Positions 51,844-58,652 of a stretch of DNA of 64,000 bases are shown one piece after another. The position numbers and the translations under genes were made by a program. The DNA is from Cellulosimicrobium sp. Marseille-Q4280. GTDB lineage: Bacteria > Actinomycetota > Actinomycetes > Actinomycetales > Cellulomonadaceae. Every line of letters begins with the position of its first letter. The stretch's first letter is position 1. A model generated the notes under the pieces. That model ran no database searches, had not been told where the DNA came from, and saw nothing but the letters and a program-made list of their open reading frames with translations. The DNA lies in the NCBI RefSeq assembly GCF_943181405.1, contig NZ_CALPBY010000006.1, positions 365,043 through 429,042 of the forward strand. The letters are read 5' to 3'.

Positions 51844-52386
51844 TCAGTGGAACGTGGTGGCGTAGTACGACTGCTGGTCGACCGTCTCGACGGTGACGTC
51901 CTGGTTGCGCTCGAGGTGGCGCCGGAGGTTGTCCGCGAAGCGCAGGGAGTCGTCGTTGAAGCGCGAGACGTCGTACGCGCACACCACGCGGTGCTCGGCG
52001 AGGTGCGCGACCAGGGCATCGATCATGTCCATGAACGTCCGCGTCGCGCGACGGCCCGGGTGGGCGAGCGTGAAGCCGATGTACCAGACGGCACCGCGCG
52101 CCGCGTGCTCGGGGTAGCGCGCGGCGAAGAACTCGGGGCTGACCCAGGGCACGGCAGCGAGGTCGGTCGCGAGCGTCGTCATGCCCACCGCCTCGCCCTG
52201 ACCGTCGTGCGCGAGGAGCTTCAGGACGCGCGGGTCCTCCATCTCCTCCACGAACTCCTCGTGGTGCAGCACGTGCCGCGCCGCGGCACGCGTCCGCAAC
52301 GGCTCGAACGCCTCGAGGTACAGGCGCCAGAACCGCTCCGCGACGTCGTCCGTGACCGTGGTCTCGAACGTCACGTCAGCGCGCAT
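51844..52386 (-). CDS. GNAT-superfamily N-acetyltransferase
   Basis: This 180-residue protein starts at ATG 52386 behind GGAGG, overlapping the arginine decarboxylase stop by 11 bp. The acetyltransferase core is suggested by the opening helix VAERFWRLYLEAFEPLRTRAAARH, the central strands VGMTTLATDLAAVPWVSPEFF, and the acetyl-CoA segment YIGFTLAHPGRRATRTFMDMIDALVAHL, in which HPGRRATRT takes the Q/RxxGxG/A position. No specific substrate is signalled. Because it follows an arginine decarboxylase, agmatine or another polyamine is a reasonable guess (inference). Third gene of the kinase-decarboxylase-acetyltransferase operon. Confidence 0.78.
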   Translation of the reverse strand: MRADVTFETTVTDDVAERFWRLYLEAFEPLRTRAAARHVLHHEEFVEEMEDPRVLKLLAHDGQGEAVGMTTLATDLAAVPWVSPEFFAARYPEHAARGAVWYIGFTLAHPGRRATRTFMDMIDALVAHLAEHRVVCAYDVSRFNDDSLRFADNLRRHLERNQDVTVETVDQQSYYATTFH

Positions 52387-52882
52387 CGCCGGCCTCCTCC
52401 CAGCCCGCCCGGCGGAACGTCGCCACGACGACGGCCGCCACCGGCAGCGTCTCGCAGGTGATGCCGACGAGGTGGCGACCGGCCTCGTGGTACGTCCCGC
52501 CGCGGGTGGCGGAGAGGTCCTCGAGGCTGTGCGTGAGGTCCGTCTCGACCTGCTCGTGCGACGGGCCCTCGTGCTCGACGAACAGCCCGGCGCCGCTCCC
52601 GTCGTCCCGCAGGGACCAGGCCACGCCTGCCCACGCCTCGTGCCCGGGGAGCTGCGCGTGGGCCTCCGCGTACACGCAGTACAGGGCGTCGCCGTGCGCT
52701 CCGACCAGCTGGTCGGCACCGGCGACCTCCAGCACCCGGCTGCCCGGCGGGACGACCGAGCTGAGACGCACGAGGTTGTAGTCGGCCACCCCGGCGGCCA
52801 TGAGCGCGGCGTCGAAGGCGGCCAGGGTGGTCCGGCCGGTACCGGCGCCGGAGCTCACACGGATGGTCAGTGCGTCGGTCAT
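52376..52882 (-). CDS. pdaD: Pyruvoyl-dependent arginine decarboxylase
   Basis: This 168-residue protein starts at ATG 52882, whose ATGA overlaps the kinase stop. It matches PvlArgDC: NLVRLSSVVPPGSRVLEV contains the Ser41-Ser42 pair where self-cleavage creates the pyruvoyl group. Further matches are GDALYCVYAEAHAQLPGHEAWAGVAWSL and the active-site glutamate in GLFVEHEGPSHEQVE. Family knowledge: the enzyme converts arginine to agmatine without PLP, as in archaea and chlamydiae, and acts as a trimer of alpha-beta units. It may serve polyamine synthesis, acid resistance or signalling. Coupling to a histidine kinase gene is unusual. Confidence 0.88.
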   Translation of the reverse strand: MTDALTIRVSSGAGTGRTTLAAFDAALMAAGVADYNLVRLSSVVPPGSRVLEVAGADQLVGAHGDALYCVYAEAHAQLPGHEAWAGVAWSLRDDGSGAGLFVEHEGPSHEQVETDLTHSLEDLSATRGGTYHEAGRHLVGITCETLPVAAVVVATFRRAGWEEAGDAR

Positions 52883-55845
52883 GGGGTCCTCTGGGTCGGG
52901 GCCGGGGGGACGTCGACGTGGACACGGGGCGTGAGCCCCGAGGCGGCGTCGAGAAGGTCGAGCACGGGCCGGAGGATGGTCTCCGGTGCGGCCCGACCCT
53001 TGGTCAGGAACACGGTGGGGCCCGGGCCGAGGTCGGCACGCTCGTCGGAGCCCAGCTCGGAGCCGCTGTACACGACGACGGGCAGCCGGCGGAGCCTGCC
53101 GTCCCGACGGAGCGCCGCGACGAGGTCCTTGCCCGTGCCGTCGGGCAGGGCGAGGTCGAGCACGATGAGGTCGGGGTCGTCCGCGCGGGTCAGGGCGTCC
53201 CGGGCCTCGGCGACCGACGCCACCTGCGTCACGACGAGCCCACCGCTCTCGAGGACGGTGGCGAGCACGGTGCGCAGGTCGTCGTCGTCCTCCACGACGA
53301 GGACGCGGCCGTGGTGGGGACGCAGCCTGATGACGTCGTGCACCGTCTGCGCGAGCCGGGCCGGGTCGACCGGCTTGACGAGCCAGCCGTCCGCGAGCAC
53401 TGCGACCTCGCGCGCCTCCGTCGGACGCGTCCCCGACACGACGACGACGGGCACGTCCGCGGTCGCGGCGGTGCGACGCAGCCGGCCGAGCACCTCGGTC
53501 CCGTCGGTGCCCGGCATGGCGAGGTCGAGGACGAGCGCGGCGGGGTGCTCCTCCTCGACGAGCGCGACCGCCTCGTCGCCGTCCGTCACCCCGACGACGT
53601 CGTACCCGCGCGCCTCGAGGACCTCGCGCAGGACGTCGACCACGTACGGGTCGTCGTCGACGACGACGACCCGCGGCGTCGGCAGCCCGAGGTCGTCTGC
53701 CGTGTCGCCCCGCATCGCACGACCGTCCGCCACCGTCCCCGAGCCCTCCGGGTCGGGGGGCCGGACCCGGGACGCCTGGCTCGCCACACGCGGGACGGTG
53801 AGACGAAAGCTGGAGCCCGTCCCCTCGCCGTCGCTCACGGCCCACATGCGACCGCTGTGACGCTCCACGATGCTGCGCGCGATCGCGAGGCCCAGCCCGG
53901 TCCCTCCGCGCTCCCGGGCGTCAGAGGCGTCGACCTGCTCGAACCGACGGAACACGGTCTCCAGCTTGTCCGGCGGGATGCCACGCCCCTCGTCGTCGAC
54001 GCGCAGCTCGACCATCTCGCCGACCGCGACCGAGGACACGCGGACCGTCCCGCCGCCGGGGGAGAACTTCACCGCGTTGCTGAGGAGGTTCGTCAGGGTC
54101 TGGACGATGCGCTCCCCGTCGGCGTGCACCACCTCCGGCCCCGTGCCGGAGGTGTCGAGGAGGACACCCGCGTCGTGCGCGAGGATCGTGACCTGCTCGA
54201 CCGCGGCGGCGACGAGCTCGTCCACCGGGTGGTCCGCCAGCTCGAGCGACGTCGTCCCGGCGTCCATGCGCTCGACGTCGAGGATGTCGTCGACGAGCCG
54301 GTTGAGGCGCTCGCTGCTGGCGAGGGCGATGTGGACCATGCGTGACGCCTGTGCCGGGTCCCCGTCGAGGATGCCGCTCTCGAGCAGGCCGAGCGCGCCG
54401 CGGATGGACGTGAGGGGCGTACGGAGCTCGTGGCTGACGACCGAGACGAACTCGTCCTTGATGCGTTCGACCTCGCGTCGCTCCGCGACGTCGCGGAAGA
54501 CGACCACCGCGCCCCGGATCGTCCCGTCGTCGCGCAGCGGGCTGGCGGTCACCTCGACCGGGACGTCCTTGCCGTCCAGGCGGCGGTACACGTCCAGCTC
54601 AGCCGTGGCCGTGACGCCGTCACGCACGGCCTCCGTGATGTAGCAGCGCTCGACCGGGTACGCCGTGCCGTCCTCGGCAGGTGCGTGGAACGTCGTGTGG
54701 GCCTCGCGCCCCACGAGGTCCGCGGCCGACGCCCCGAGCGTGCGTGCTCCGGCGGCGTTGACGAACGTGACCCGGCCGGACGCGTCGACGCCGTAGATGC
54801 CGTCCGCGACCGACTCGAGCGTGCGCTCGCGCTCGCTCGCGAGCGAGCGAAGCTGCGCCGTGCGCTCCTCCACGCGTCGCTCGAGCCCGTGCCGGAGCGA
54901 CTCGTTGTCCACGACCACGAGGATCTGGCGCGCGACCACGGCCACGAGCACCGCGACCCACAGGACGTTGGCGATCGCCGGGATCGTGTCGTCCGCCTGG
55001 GCGACGCGGACGAGCGCCGCGGCGAGGAAGAGGAGGAAGGTCACTGCCGTGCCGAGGACGGCCGAACCCTCGGCGCGCCGGTCGGCGACCGGGCTTCCCG
55101 ACGCCGCGGGATGCCGTGCGGCGAGGGCGATGGCGAGGTAGCCGCCCACCCATGCCACGTCGACGGGGCTGCCGAACGCGAACTCGCCGCCCGCAGAGAG
55201 GAGGGCGAACGCGACGTCCGCGACGGCGTAGAGGACGAAGCCGCTGCCCACGAGCACCAACGGCACGCGCTCGGACGCGCTCGAACGGGTCATGACGAGC
55301 ACGGCGAGGGTGGCGAGCAGCGCGTCGACGACCGGGAGGGCGTACGCCGTGACGGAGGGCGCGGTCCGCCACGACTCGCCCTCGAGCACGACCGCGAACA
55401 CCGCGATGTAGAGGACCGACCCGCCCACGACCACGCTGTCGAACAGCATGCGGACGATCTCCTGCCCGCGGGGGCGCACCGTCGGGAACAGCGCGAGGCC
55501 GACGATCCCCAGGCAGAGGGCTGCGATGTAGGCGACGTCCCCGGTCGTCGGGTCGCCGACGACCGCCGCGTAGACGTTGCCGAGCAGACCCACCACGCCG
55601 CCGAGGGAGAGGAGGCCCCAGGCCCGGCGTCGGCGTCCCGTCGACCGCGACGCGCGCCAGCCGCAGCTCACTGCGGCGACCACCCCGGCCGCGGCGATCG
55701 AGGCGCGGGAGATCTCCTCGCGCACCGCCTGGTCGAGCGGGCTGGCGAGCAGCACCACGAGGCCGAGCACCCCGACGCCCGCCACCCAGGACCAGCGGAC
55801 GAAGCTCTCCCAGGCTCGCGCCGCCGCGCGCTGCCCCTCCTGCAT
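52879..55845 (-). CDS. Hybrid sensor histidine kinase with two C-terminal receiver domains
   Basis: This 988-residue protein starts at ATG 55845, six bases after TACGCT (leaderless type). Residues about 20-330 carry nine or ten transmembrane helices forming a membrane sensor, with no large periplasmic loop. A short coiled coil leads to a PAS domain (about 345-450; ESVADGIYGVDASGRVTFVNAAG in part). Then come HisKA with SVVSHELRTPLTSIRG (His about 472) and HATPase with NLLSNAVKFSPGGG, DDEGRGIPPDKLETVF, GGTGLGLAIARSIVE. REC1 (about 722-835) has VVVVDDDPYVV, LVLDLAMPGTDG, LVKPVDP. REC2 (845-960) has VLVVEDDDDLR and LIVLDLALPDG. Family knowledge: hybrid kinases feed Hpt proteins. A stand-alone Hpt and REC lie divergent. 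Translationally coupled to the arginine decarboxylase. Confidence 0.93.
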   Translation of the reverse strand: MQEGQRAAARAWESFVRWSWVAGVGVLGLVVLLASPLDQAVREEISRASIAAAGVVAAVSCGWRASRSTGRRRRAWGLLSLGGVVGLLGNVYAAVVGDPTTGDVAYIAALCLGIVGLALFPTVRPRGQEIVRMLFDSVVVGGSVLYIAVFAVVLEGESWRTAPSVTAYALPVVDALLATLAVLVMTRSSASERVPLVLVGSGFVLYAVADVAFALLSAGGEFAFGSPVDVAWVGGYLAIALAARHPAASGSPVADRRAEGSAVLGTAVTFLLFLAAALVRVAQADDTIPAIANVLWVAVLVAVVARQILVVVDNESLRHGLERRVEERTAQLRSLASERERTLESVADGIYGVDASGRVTFVNAAGARTLGASAADLVGREAHTTFHAPAEDGTAYPVERCYITEAVRDGVTATAELDVYRRLDGKDVPVEVTASPLRDDGTIRGAVVVFRDVAERREVERIKDEFVSVVSHELRTPLTSIRGALGLLESGILDGDPAQASRMVHIALASSERLNRLVDDILDVERMDAGTTSLELADHPVDELVAAAVEQVTILAHDAGVLLDTSGTGPEVVHADGERIVQTLTNLLSNAVKFSPGGGTVRVSSVAVGEMVELRVDDEGRGIPPDKLETVFRRFEQVDASDARERGGTGLGLAIARSIVERHSGRMWAVSDGEGTGSSFRLTVPRVASQASRVRPPDPEGSGTVADGRAMRGDTADDLGLPTPRVVVVDDDPYVVDVLREVLEARGYDVVGVTDGDEAVALVEEEHPAALVLDLAMPGTDGTEVLGRLRRTAATADVPVVVVSGTRPTEAREVAVLADGWLVKPVDPARLAQTVHDVIRLRPHHGRVLVVEDDDDLRTVLATVLESGGLVVTQVASVAEARDALTRADDPDLIVLDLALPDGTGKDLVAALRRDGRLRRLPVVVYSGSELGSDERADLGPGPTVFLTKGRAAPETILRPVLDLLDAASGLTPRVHVDVPPAPTQRTP

Positions 55846-55851
55846 GCGACG

Positions 55852-55857
55852 AGCGTA
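55852..55857 (-). promoter_or_regulatory. Leaderless-type -10 for the hybrid kinase operon
   Basis: On the minus strand TACGCT is followed by six bases (CGTCGC) and ATG 55845. The divergent receiver gene starts about 100 bp to the right. Confidence 0.5.
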
Positions 55858-55954
55858 GGTGAAGGGTGACGTGCTCGCCGTCCGGCGGCGACCGGCGCCG
55901 CGCTGGGTTACGGTCGATCGGGCGGCGACGAGCGAGCGGACGGGGACGGCACAG

Positions 55955-56341
55955 GTGGTAGCAGGGGGCCGACGCGTGGTGGTCATCGACGACGACGCGT
56001 CCATCCGCGAGGTCGCGGCGCTCGCGCTCACCGCGGTCGGCGGGCACGAGGTGCACACCGCCGGCGACGGTGCGGAGGGGATGGCGGTCGCGCGCGAGGT
56101 CCGCCCGGACGTGATCCTCCTCGACGTGATGATGCCGACGGTCGACGGCCCGGCGGTGCTCGCCCGGATTCGGGCGGACGACCGGCTGCGCGACGTGCCG
56201 GTCGTGTTCCTCACGGCGAAGGTCGGCACGCAGGACATCTCCCGGCTCGACGGGCTCGGCGCAGCGGCCGTCCTCACGAAGCCGTTCGATCCCCTGACCC
56301 TTCCCGACCGGCTCGCCGAGGTCCTCGGGTGGGCGCGTTGA
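55955..56341 (+). CDS. Stand-alone response-regulator receiver domain protein
   Basis: A single REC domain of 128 residues is read from GTG 55955; the frame is open to GTG 55859 but the extra part lacks domain features. Motifs: VVVIDDDASIREVAALAL (acidic pair), phosphoacceptor Asp in VILLDVMMPTVDG, Thr in VVFLTAKVG and Lys in VLTKPFDPL. There is no output domain, so it acts by protein contact or phosphate transfer, CheY/Spo0F-like. It overlaps the Hpt gene by 13 bp and is divergent from the hybrid kinase; a shared phosphorelay is likely. Confidence 0.92.
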   Translation: MVAGGRRVVVIDDDASIREVAALALTAVGGHEVHTAGDGAEGMAVAREVRPDVILLDVMMPTVDGPAVLARIRADDRLRDVPVVFLTAKVGTQDISRLDGLGAAAVLTKPFDPLTLPDRLAEVLGWAR

Positions 56342-56667
56342 CGCCTGGCGACCGGCCCGACCCCGCCCCGGGGTTCGACGACGCGCTCGCCCTGCTCTCC
56401 GACCGCGCCCGGCAGCGCAACGCCGCGCGCGCGGCCCGGCTGCTCGAGCTGCTCGACGCGGGAGGGGCCCCGGAACCCGGCGCCCGCGCCGAGGCCGTGC
56501 AGCTCTGCCACGCGCTCGCGGGCTCGGCCGGGACGTTCGGCGACGAGGCGCTCACGGACGCCGCCCGGCACCTGGAGGACGTGCTCCGCGCGGAGGACGA
56601 CTCCCGGACACCCGACGCCCTGGAGCGCCTGCGCAGGGCCGCCCGGCCCGGTGGCGCGGGAAACTGA
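56329..56667 (+). CDS. Hpt (histidine phosphotransfer) domain protein
   Basis: This 112-residue protein starts at GTG 56329 behind GAGG and overlaps the receiver gene. It is helical, with the Hpt signature QLCHALAGSAGTFGDEALTDAARHLEDVL: the phospho-accepting His at about residue 68 within H-x-L-x-G-S-A-G-T-F-G. Family knowledge: Hpt domains pass phosphate between receivers; stand-alone ones connect hybrid kinases with distant regulators. Its location next to a receiver and a hybrid kinase argues for a four-step relay. Confidence 0.9.
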   Translation: MGALTPGDRPDPAPGFDDALALLSDRARQRNAARAARLLELLDAGGAPEPGARAEAVQLCHALAGSAGTFGDEALTDAARHLEDVLRAEDDSRTPDALERLRRAARPGGAGN

Positions 56668-56776
56668 GCAAATCCTGAGCATCCGTTGGGCTTCGGGGCG
56701 CAGGTCCTTGAGGTAGCTCGGGGAGCGTGGGTCCTGCCTCGGGGGACCGCCCCGACGGTCCACGAGGGGGAGACTC

Positions 56777-57079
56777 ATGTTCCACACCAGCACGCACCCG
56801 GCCCCAGCGCTCGACGGGCGCCCCGGCGACGAGACCGGCGCCGTCCGGCCGCAGGTCCCGACGCCGACCTACCTGTCGTCGGGCCCGCGCCCGACGGTCG
56901 ACGCCGCGATGGCGGCGCTCAGCGACGTGCTCGAGCGGACGCTCCAGGAGGACCTCGCACAGGGGATGGTCCCGACCGTCGAGCACCTTGCGGTCGACGT
57001 CGTGACCGAGGACCGGCACGTCGGGGGCTCCCACGTCGCCGTCGCTCTCGTCCTTCTGTCCTTCCGCCGCGCGGCCTGA
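56777..57079 (+). CDS. Conserved-looking 100-residue orphan protein of the phosphorelay locus
   Basis: The frame starts at ATG 56777 behind GAGGGGGAG and reads MFHTSTHPAPALDG. The first 40 residues are Pro/Thr-rich and probably disordered. From 40 to 98 lies an amphipathic helix (TVDAAMAALSDVLERTLQEDLAQG) and strands (VEHLAVDVVTEDRHVGG, HVAVALVLLSFRRAA). No family recognised. A good ribosome binding site and codon use support a real gene. Its place between the Hpt and the HTH genes suggests a link to the relay (inference). Confidence 0.72.
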   Translation: MFHTSTHPAPALDGRPGDETGAVRPQVPTPTYLSSGPRPTVDAAMAALSDVLERTLQEDLAQGMVPTVEHLAVDVVTEDRHVGGSHVAVALVLLSFRRAA

Positions 57080-57130
57080 CCTGCGACGACGCATGTCGGC
57101 GGCCCTGCGCGGCCGCCCTGGGAGAGACCT

Positions 57131-57180
57131 CAGGACGAACGTCCTGAACGAAGGGTGAAAACACGCGTCATGAACATGAC
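57131..57180. promoter_or_regulatory. Two AA-centred inverted repeats upstream of the LuxR-type HTH gene
   Basis: CAGGACG-AA-CGTCCTG (57131-57146) and GTCATG-AA-CATGAC (57167-57180) are both perfect inverted repeats with an AA centre, 35 bp apart. They lie 80-130 bp before ATG 57260. Candidate autoregulatory sites for the HTH protein. Confidence 0.45.
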
Positions 57181-57259
57181 CTTCGCCCGTCTCTTCCAGT
57201 AGCACCACACCGGATCCGTCAGGGGTGTTGGCGTGACCGGAAAAAATCTGGAGGAGAAC

Positions 57260-57514
57260 ATGAGCACCATCGAGCTGGTCCGCCCGTCGGCGTTCCCGCT
57301 GGCTGCCTCGCCGCAGCCCATCGCACCGCTGACCCGCCGCGAGCGCGTCGTCCTGTCGAACCTGTCCGAGGACGTGACCCTCGAGCAGATCGCCACCAAG
57401 CTCTTCGTCACCCGCAACACCGTCAAGTCGCAGGTGCGCAGCCTCTACCGCAAGCTCGGCGTCTCGACGCGTGCGGAGGCCGTGGCCTGGGCCCGCGCCG
57501 CCGGCCTGCGCTGA
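57260..57514 (+). CDS. LuxR-type helix-turn-helix protein (DNA-binding domain only)
   Basis: This 84-residue protein starts at ATG 57260 behind GGAGGAG. Residues about 25-84 are a GerE/LuxR HTH: PLTRRERVVLSNLSEDVTLEQIATKLFVTRNTVKSQVRSLYRKLGVSTRAEAV, read in parts (L-T-x-R-E, T-x-x-x-I-A-x-x-L, S/T-x-x-T-V-K). There is no sensor or receiver domain, so it works with a partner or is controlled by its own level. In the phosphorelay locus, it may be the output regulator acting with the stand-alone receiver (inference). Confidence 0.9.
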   Translation: MSTIELVRPSAFPLAASPQPIAPLTRRERVVLSNLSEDVTLEQIATKLFVTRNTVKSQVRSLYRKLGVSTRAEAVAWARAAGLR

Positions 57515-57576
57515 GGCGAGGTCGTGCGTCACGTGCGTGCCACCGGCACGACACGCCGACGTGCGACACTCCGCCT

Positions 57577-58005
57577 ATGACACTGCGCAGACTCGTCGTG
57601 GCGGCGGCGATCGTCGACGACCTCGCCGCGCCGCGCCTGCTCCTGGCTGCGCGCCGGTCACGCCCGGCGCATCTCGCGGGACGGTGGGAGTTCCCCGGCG
57701 GCAAGGTCGACCCGGGGGAGACGCCCGAGGAGGCGCTGCACCGTGAGCTCCGCGAGGAGCTCGGCGTGCGTGTGGAGCTCGGTGACGAGGTCGTCGGGCC
57801 GGAGCACGGGACCTGGGTCATCACGGACCGCCACGTCATGCGGCTGTGGTTCGCGCGCGTCGTCGACGGCGAACCGGAGCCGCTCGTCGAGCACGACGAC
57901 CTCGCCTGGCTCGAGCCGGGGGAGTGGCACGCCGTGGAGTGGCTCGACGGCGACGTGCCCATCGTCGAGGAGCTCACGCGACAGGTCGCGTCGGAAGCCG
58001 TCTGA
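57577..58005 (+). CDS. mutT: Nudix (deoxy)nucleotide pyrophosphohydrolase, MutT-like
   Basis: This 142-residue protein starts at ATG 57577, six bases after GACACT (weak leaderless -10). The Nudix box GKVDPGETPEEALHRELREELGV is complete in its G-x5-E-x7-RE-x2-EE-x-G pattern (read as GKVDPGETPE then ALHRELREELGV). GRWEFPGGKVDPGE is typical of MutT/CTP pyrophosphohydrolases that cleanse oxidised nucleotides. Soluble and small. Its end overlaps the convergent P-loop gene by 32 bp. MutT versus another Nudix specificity is not certain. Confidence 0.85.
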   Translation: MTLRRLVVAAAIVDDLAAPRLLLAARRSRPAHLAGRWEFPGGKVDPGETPEEALHRELREELGVRVELGDEVVGPEHGTWVITDRHVMRLWFARVVDGEPEPLVEHDDLAWLEPGEWHAVEWLDGDVPIVEELTRQVASEAV

Positions 58006-58561
58006 CCCAGCGATCGACCTCCCGCCTCGAGCGCAGCCGGACGAGCGCGACGTGCGGGGCGTCCCGGGCCACGCGCTCGGGAAGGTCGCGGTACTTGTGC
58101 CGCGTGACCCACGCCCAGCGGACGATGTTCTCCTCGGGCGGCTGGAGGACGGAGCGCCAGAGGGGCGGCTCCACATTGCCGTTCCACAGCACCTCGCGTC
58201 GGACCGAGCGTCGTACCGTCCGGCCGAGCACCTGACGCATCGTCGCGCTCGTCGGCAGGTCCAGCCAGACGAGGAGCTCGACCCGGGCGAGGATCAGCGG
58301 TCGCGCCGTGGAGTACTGCCACTCGGTGACGAACGTGTCCTGCGCGAGGAGTGCGCGGACGTCGTCGAGAAACTCGGGCCGCGGGACCCAGCCGGGCCCG
58401 TGGTAGAGCCCGTCGATGTCGGTGTGCGGCACGCCGAGCCGCTGCGAGAGCCGGCCCGCGAGCGTCGTCTTGCCCGACCCGGACACCCCGGCCACGGTGA
58501 TCCGGCGCGGTGCGTGGCCGAGGTGCGCGACGACGTCGTCGTCCGGTCCGAGAAGAGGCAC
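57974..58561 (-). CDS. P-loop adenylate-kinase-like (FlaR/topology-modulation) protein
   Basis: This 195-residue protein starts at GTG 58561, six bases after TAGTTT. A Walker A motif RITVAGVSGSGKTTLAGRL (GVSGSGKT at about 25-32) is followed by PHTDIDGLYHGPGWVPRPEF, an Asp in VTEWQYSTARPLILARVELLVWLDLP, and a lid with RRSVRREVLWNGNVEPPLW. Family knowledge: this is the AAA/adenylate-kinase-like group annotated as topology modulation or FlaR protein, probably a small-molecule kinase; the substrate is unknown. The 3' end overlaps the Nudix gene tail to tail by 32 bp. Confidence 0.84.
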   Translation of the reverse strand: MPLLGPDDDVVAHLGHAPRRITVAGVSGSGKTTLAGRLSQRLGVPHTDIDGLYHGPGWVPRPEFLDDVRALLAQDTFVTEWQYSTARPLILARVELLVWLDLPTSATMRQVLGRTVRRSVRREVLWNGNVEPPLWRSVLQPPEENIVRWAWVTRHKYRDLPERVARDAPHVALVRLRSRREVDRWVRRLPTRPVA

Positions 58562-58567
58562 CCGCGG

Positions 58568-58573
58568 AAACTA
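58568..58573 (-). promoter_or_regulatory. Leaderless-type -10 for the P-loop protein gene
   Basis: On the minus strand TAGTTT is followed by six bases (CCGCGG) and GTG 58561. The large hairpin lies directly upstream. Confidence 0.5.
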
Positions 58574-58574
58574 C

Positions 58575-58652
58575 CCCACCCGCCGAGTGCTGGGTATGTG
58601 TCGTCACGGTGGGCTCTCGACGACAGATACCCAGCACTCGGCGGCAGGTGGG
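58575..58652. repeat. Large near-perfect intergenic inverted repeat
   Basis: Arms of about 31 bp pair around a 13-nt loop (58606-58618). The inner 25 bp (58581-58605 with 58619-58643, containing CGAGTGCTGGGTAT) has one mismatch; the outer CCCACC/GGTGGG pairs after a 3-nt bulge. It abuts the stop of the beta-helix gene and directly precedes the promoter of the P-loop gene. It may be a terminator, an operator or a mobile repeat unit. Confidence 0.8.

Noticed and set aside
48156-52019. A 1287-codon open frame antisense to the phosphodiester glycosidase gene
   Set aside because: Its Arg/Gly/Ala/Asp/Val composition is typical of the reverse frame in GC-rich genes; no ribosome binding site or domain, and the sense frame has clear catalytic motifs.
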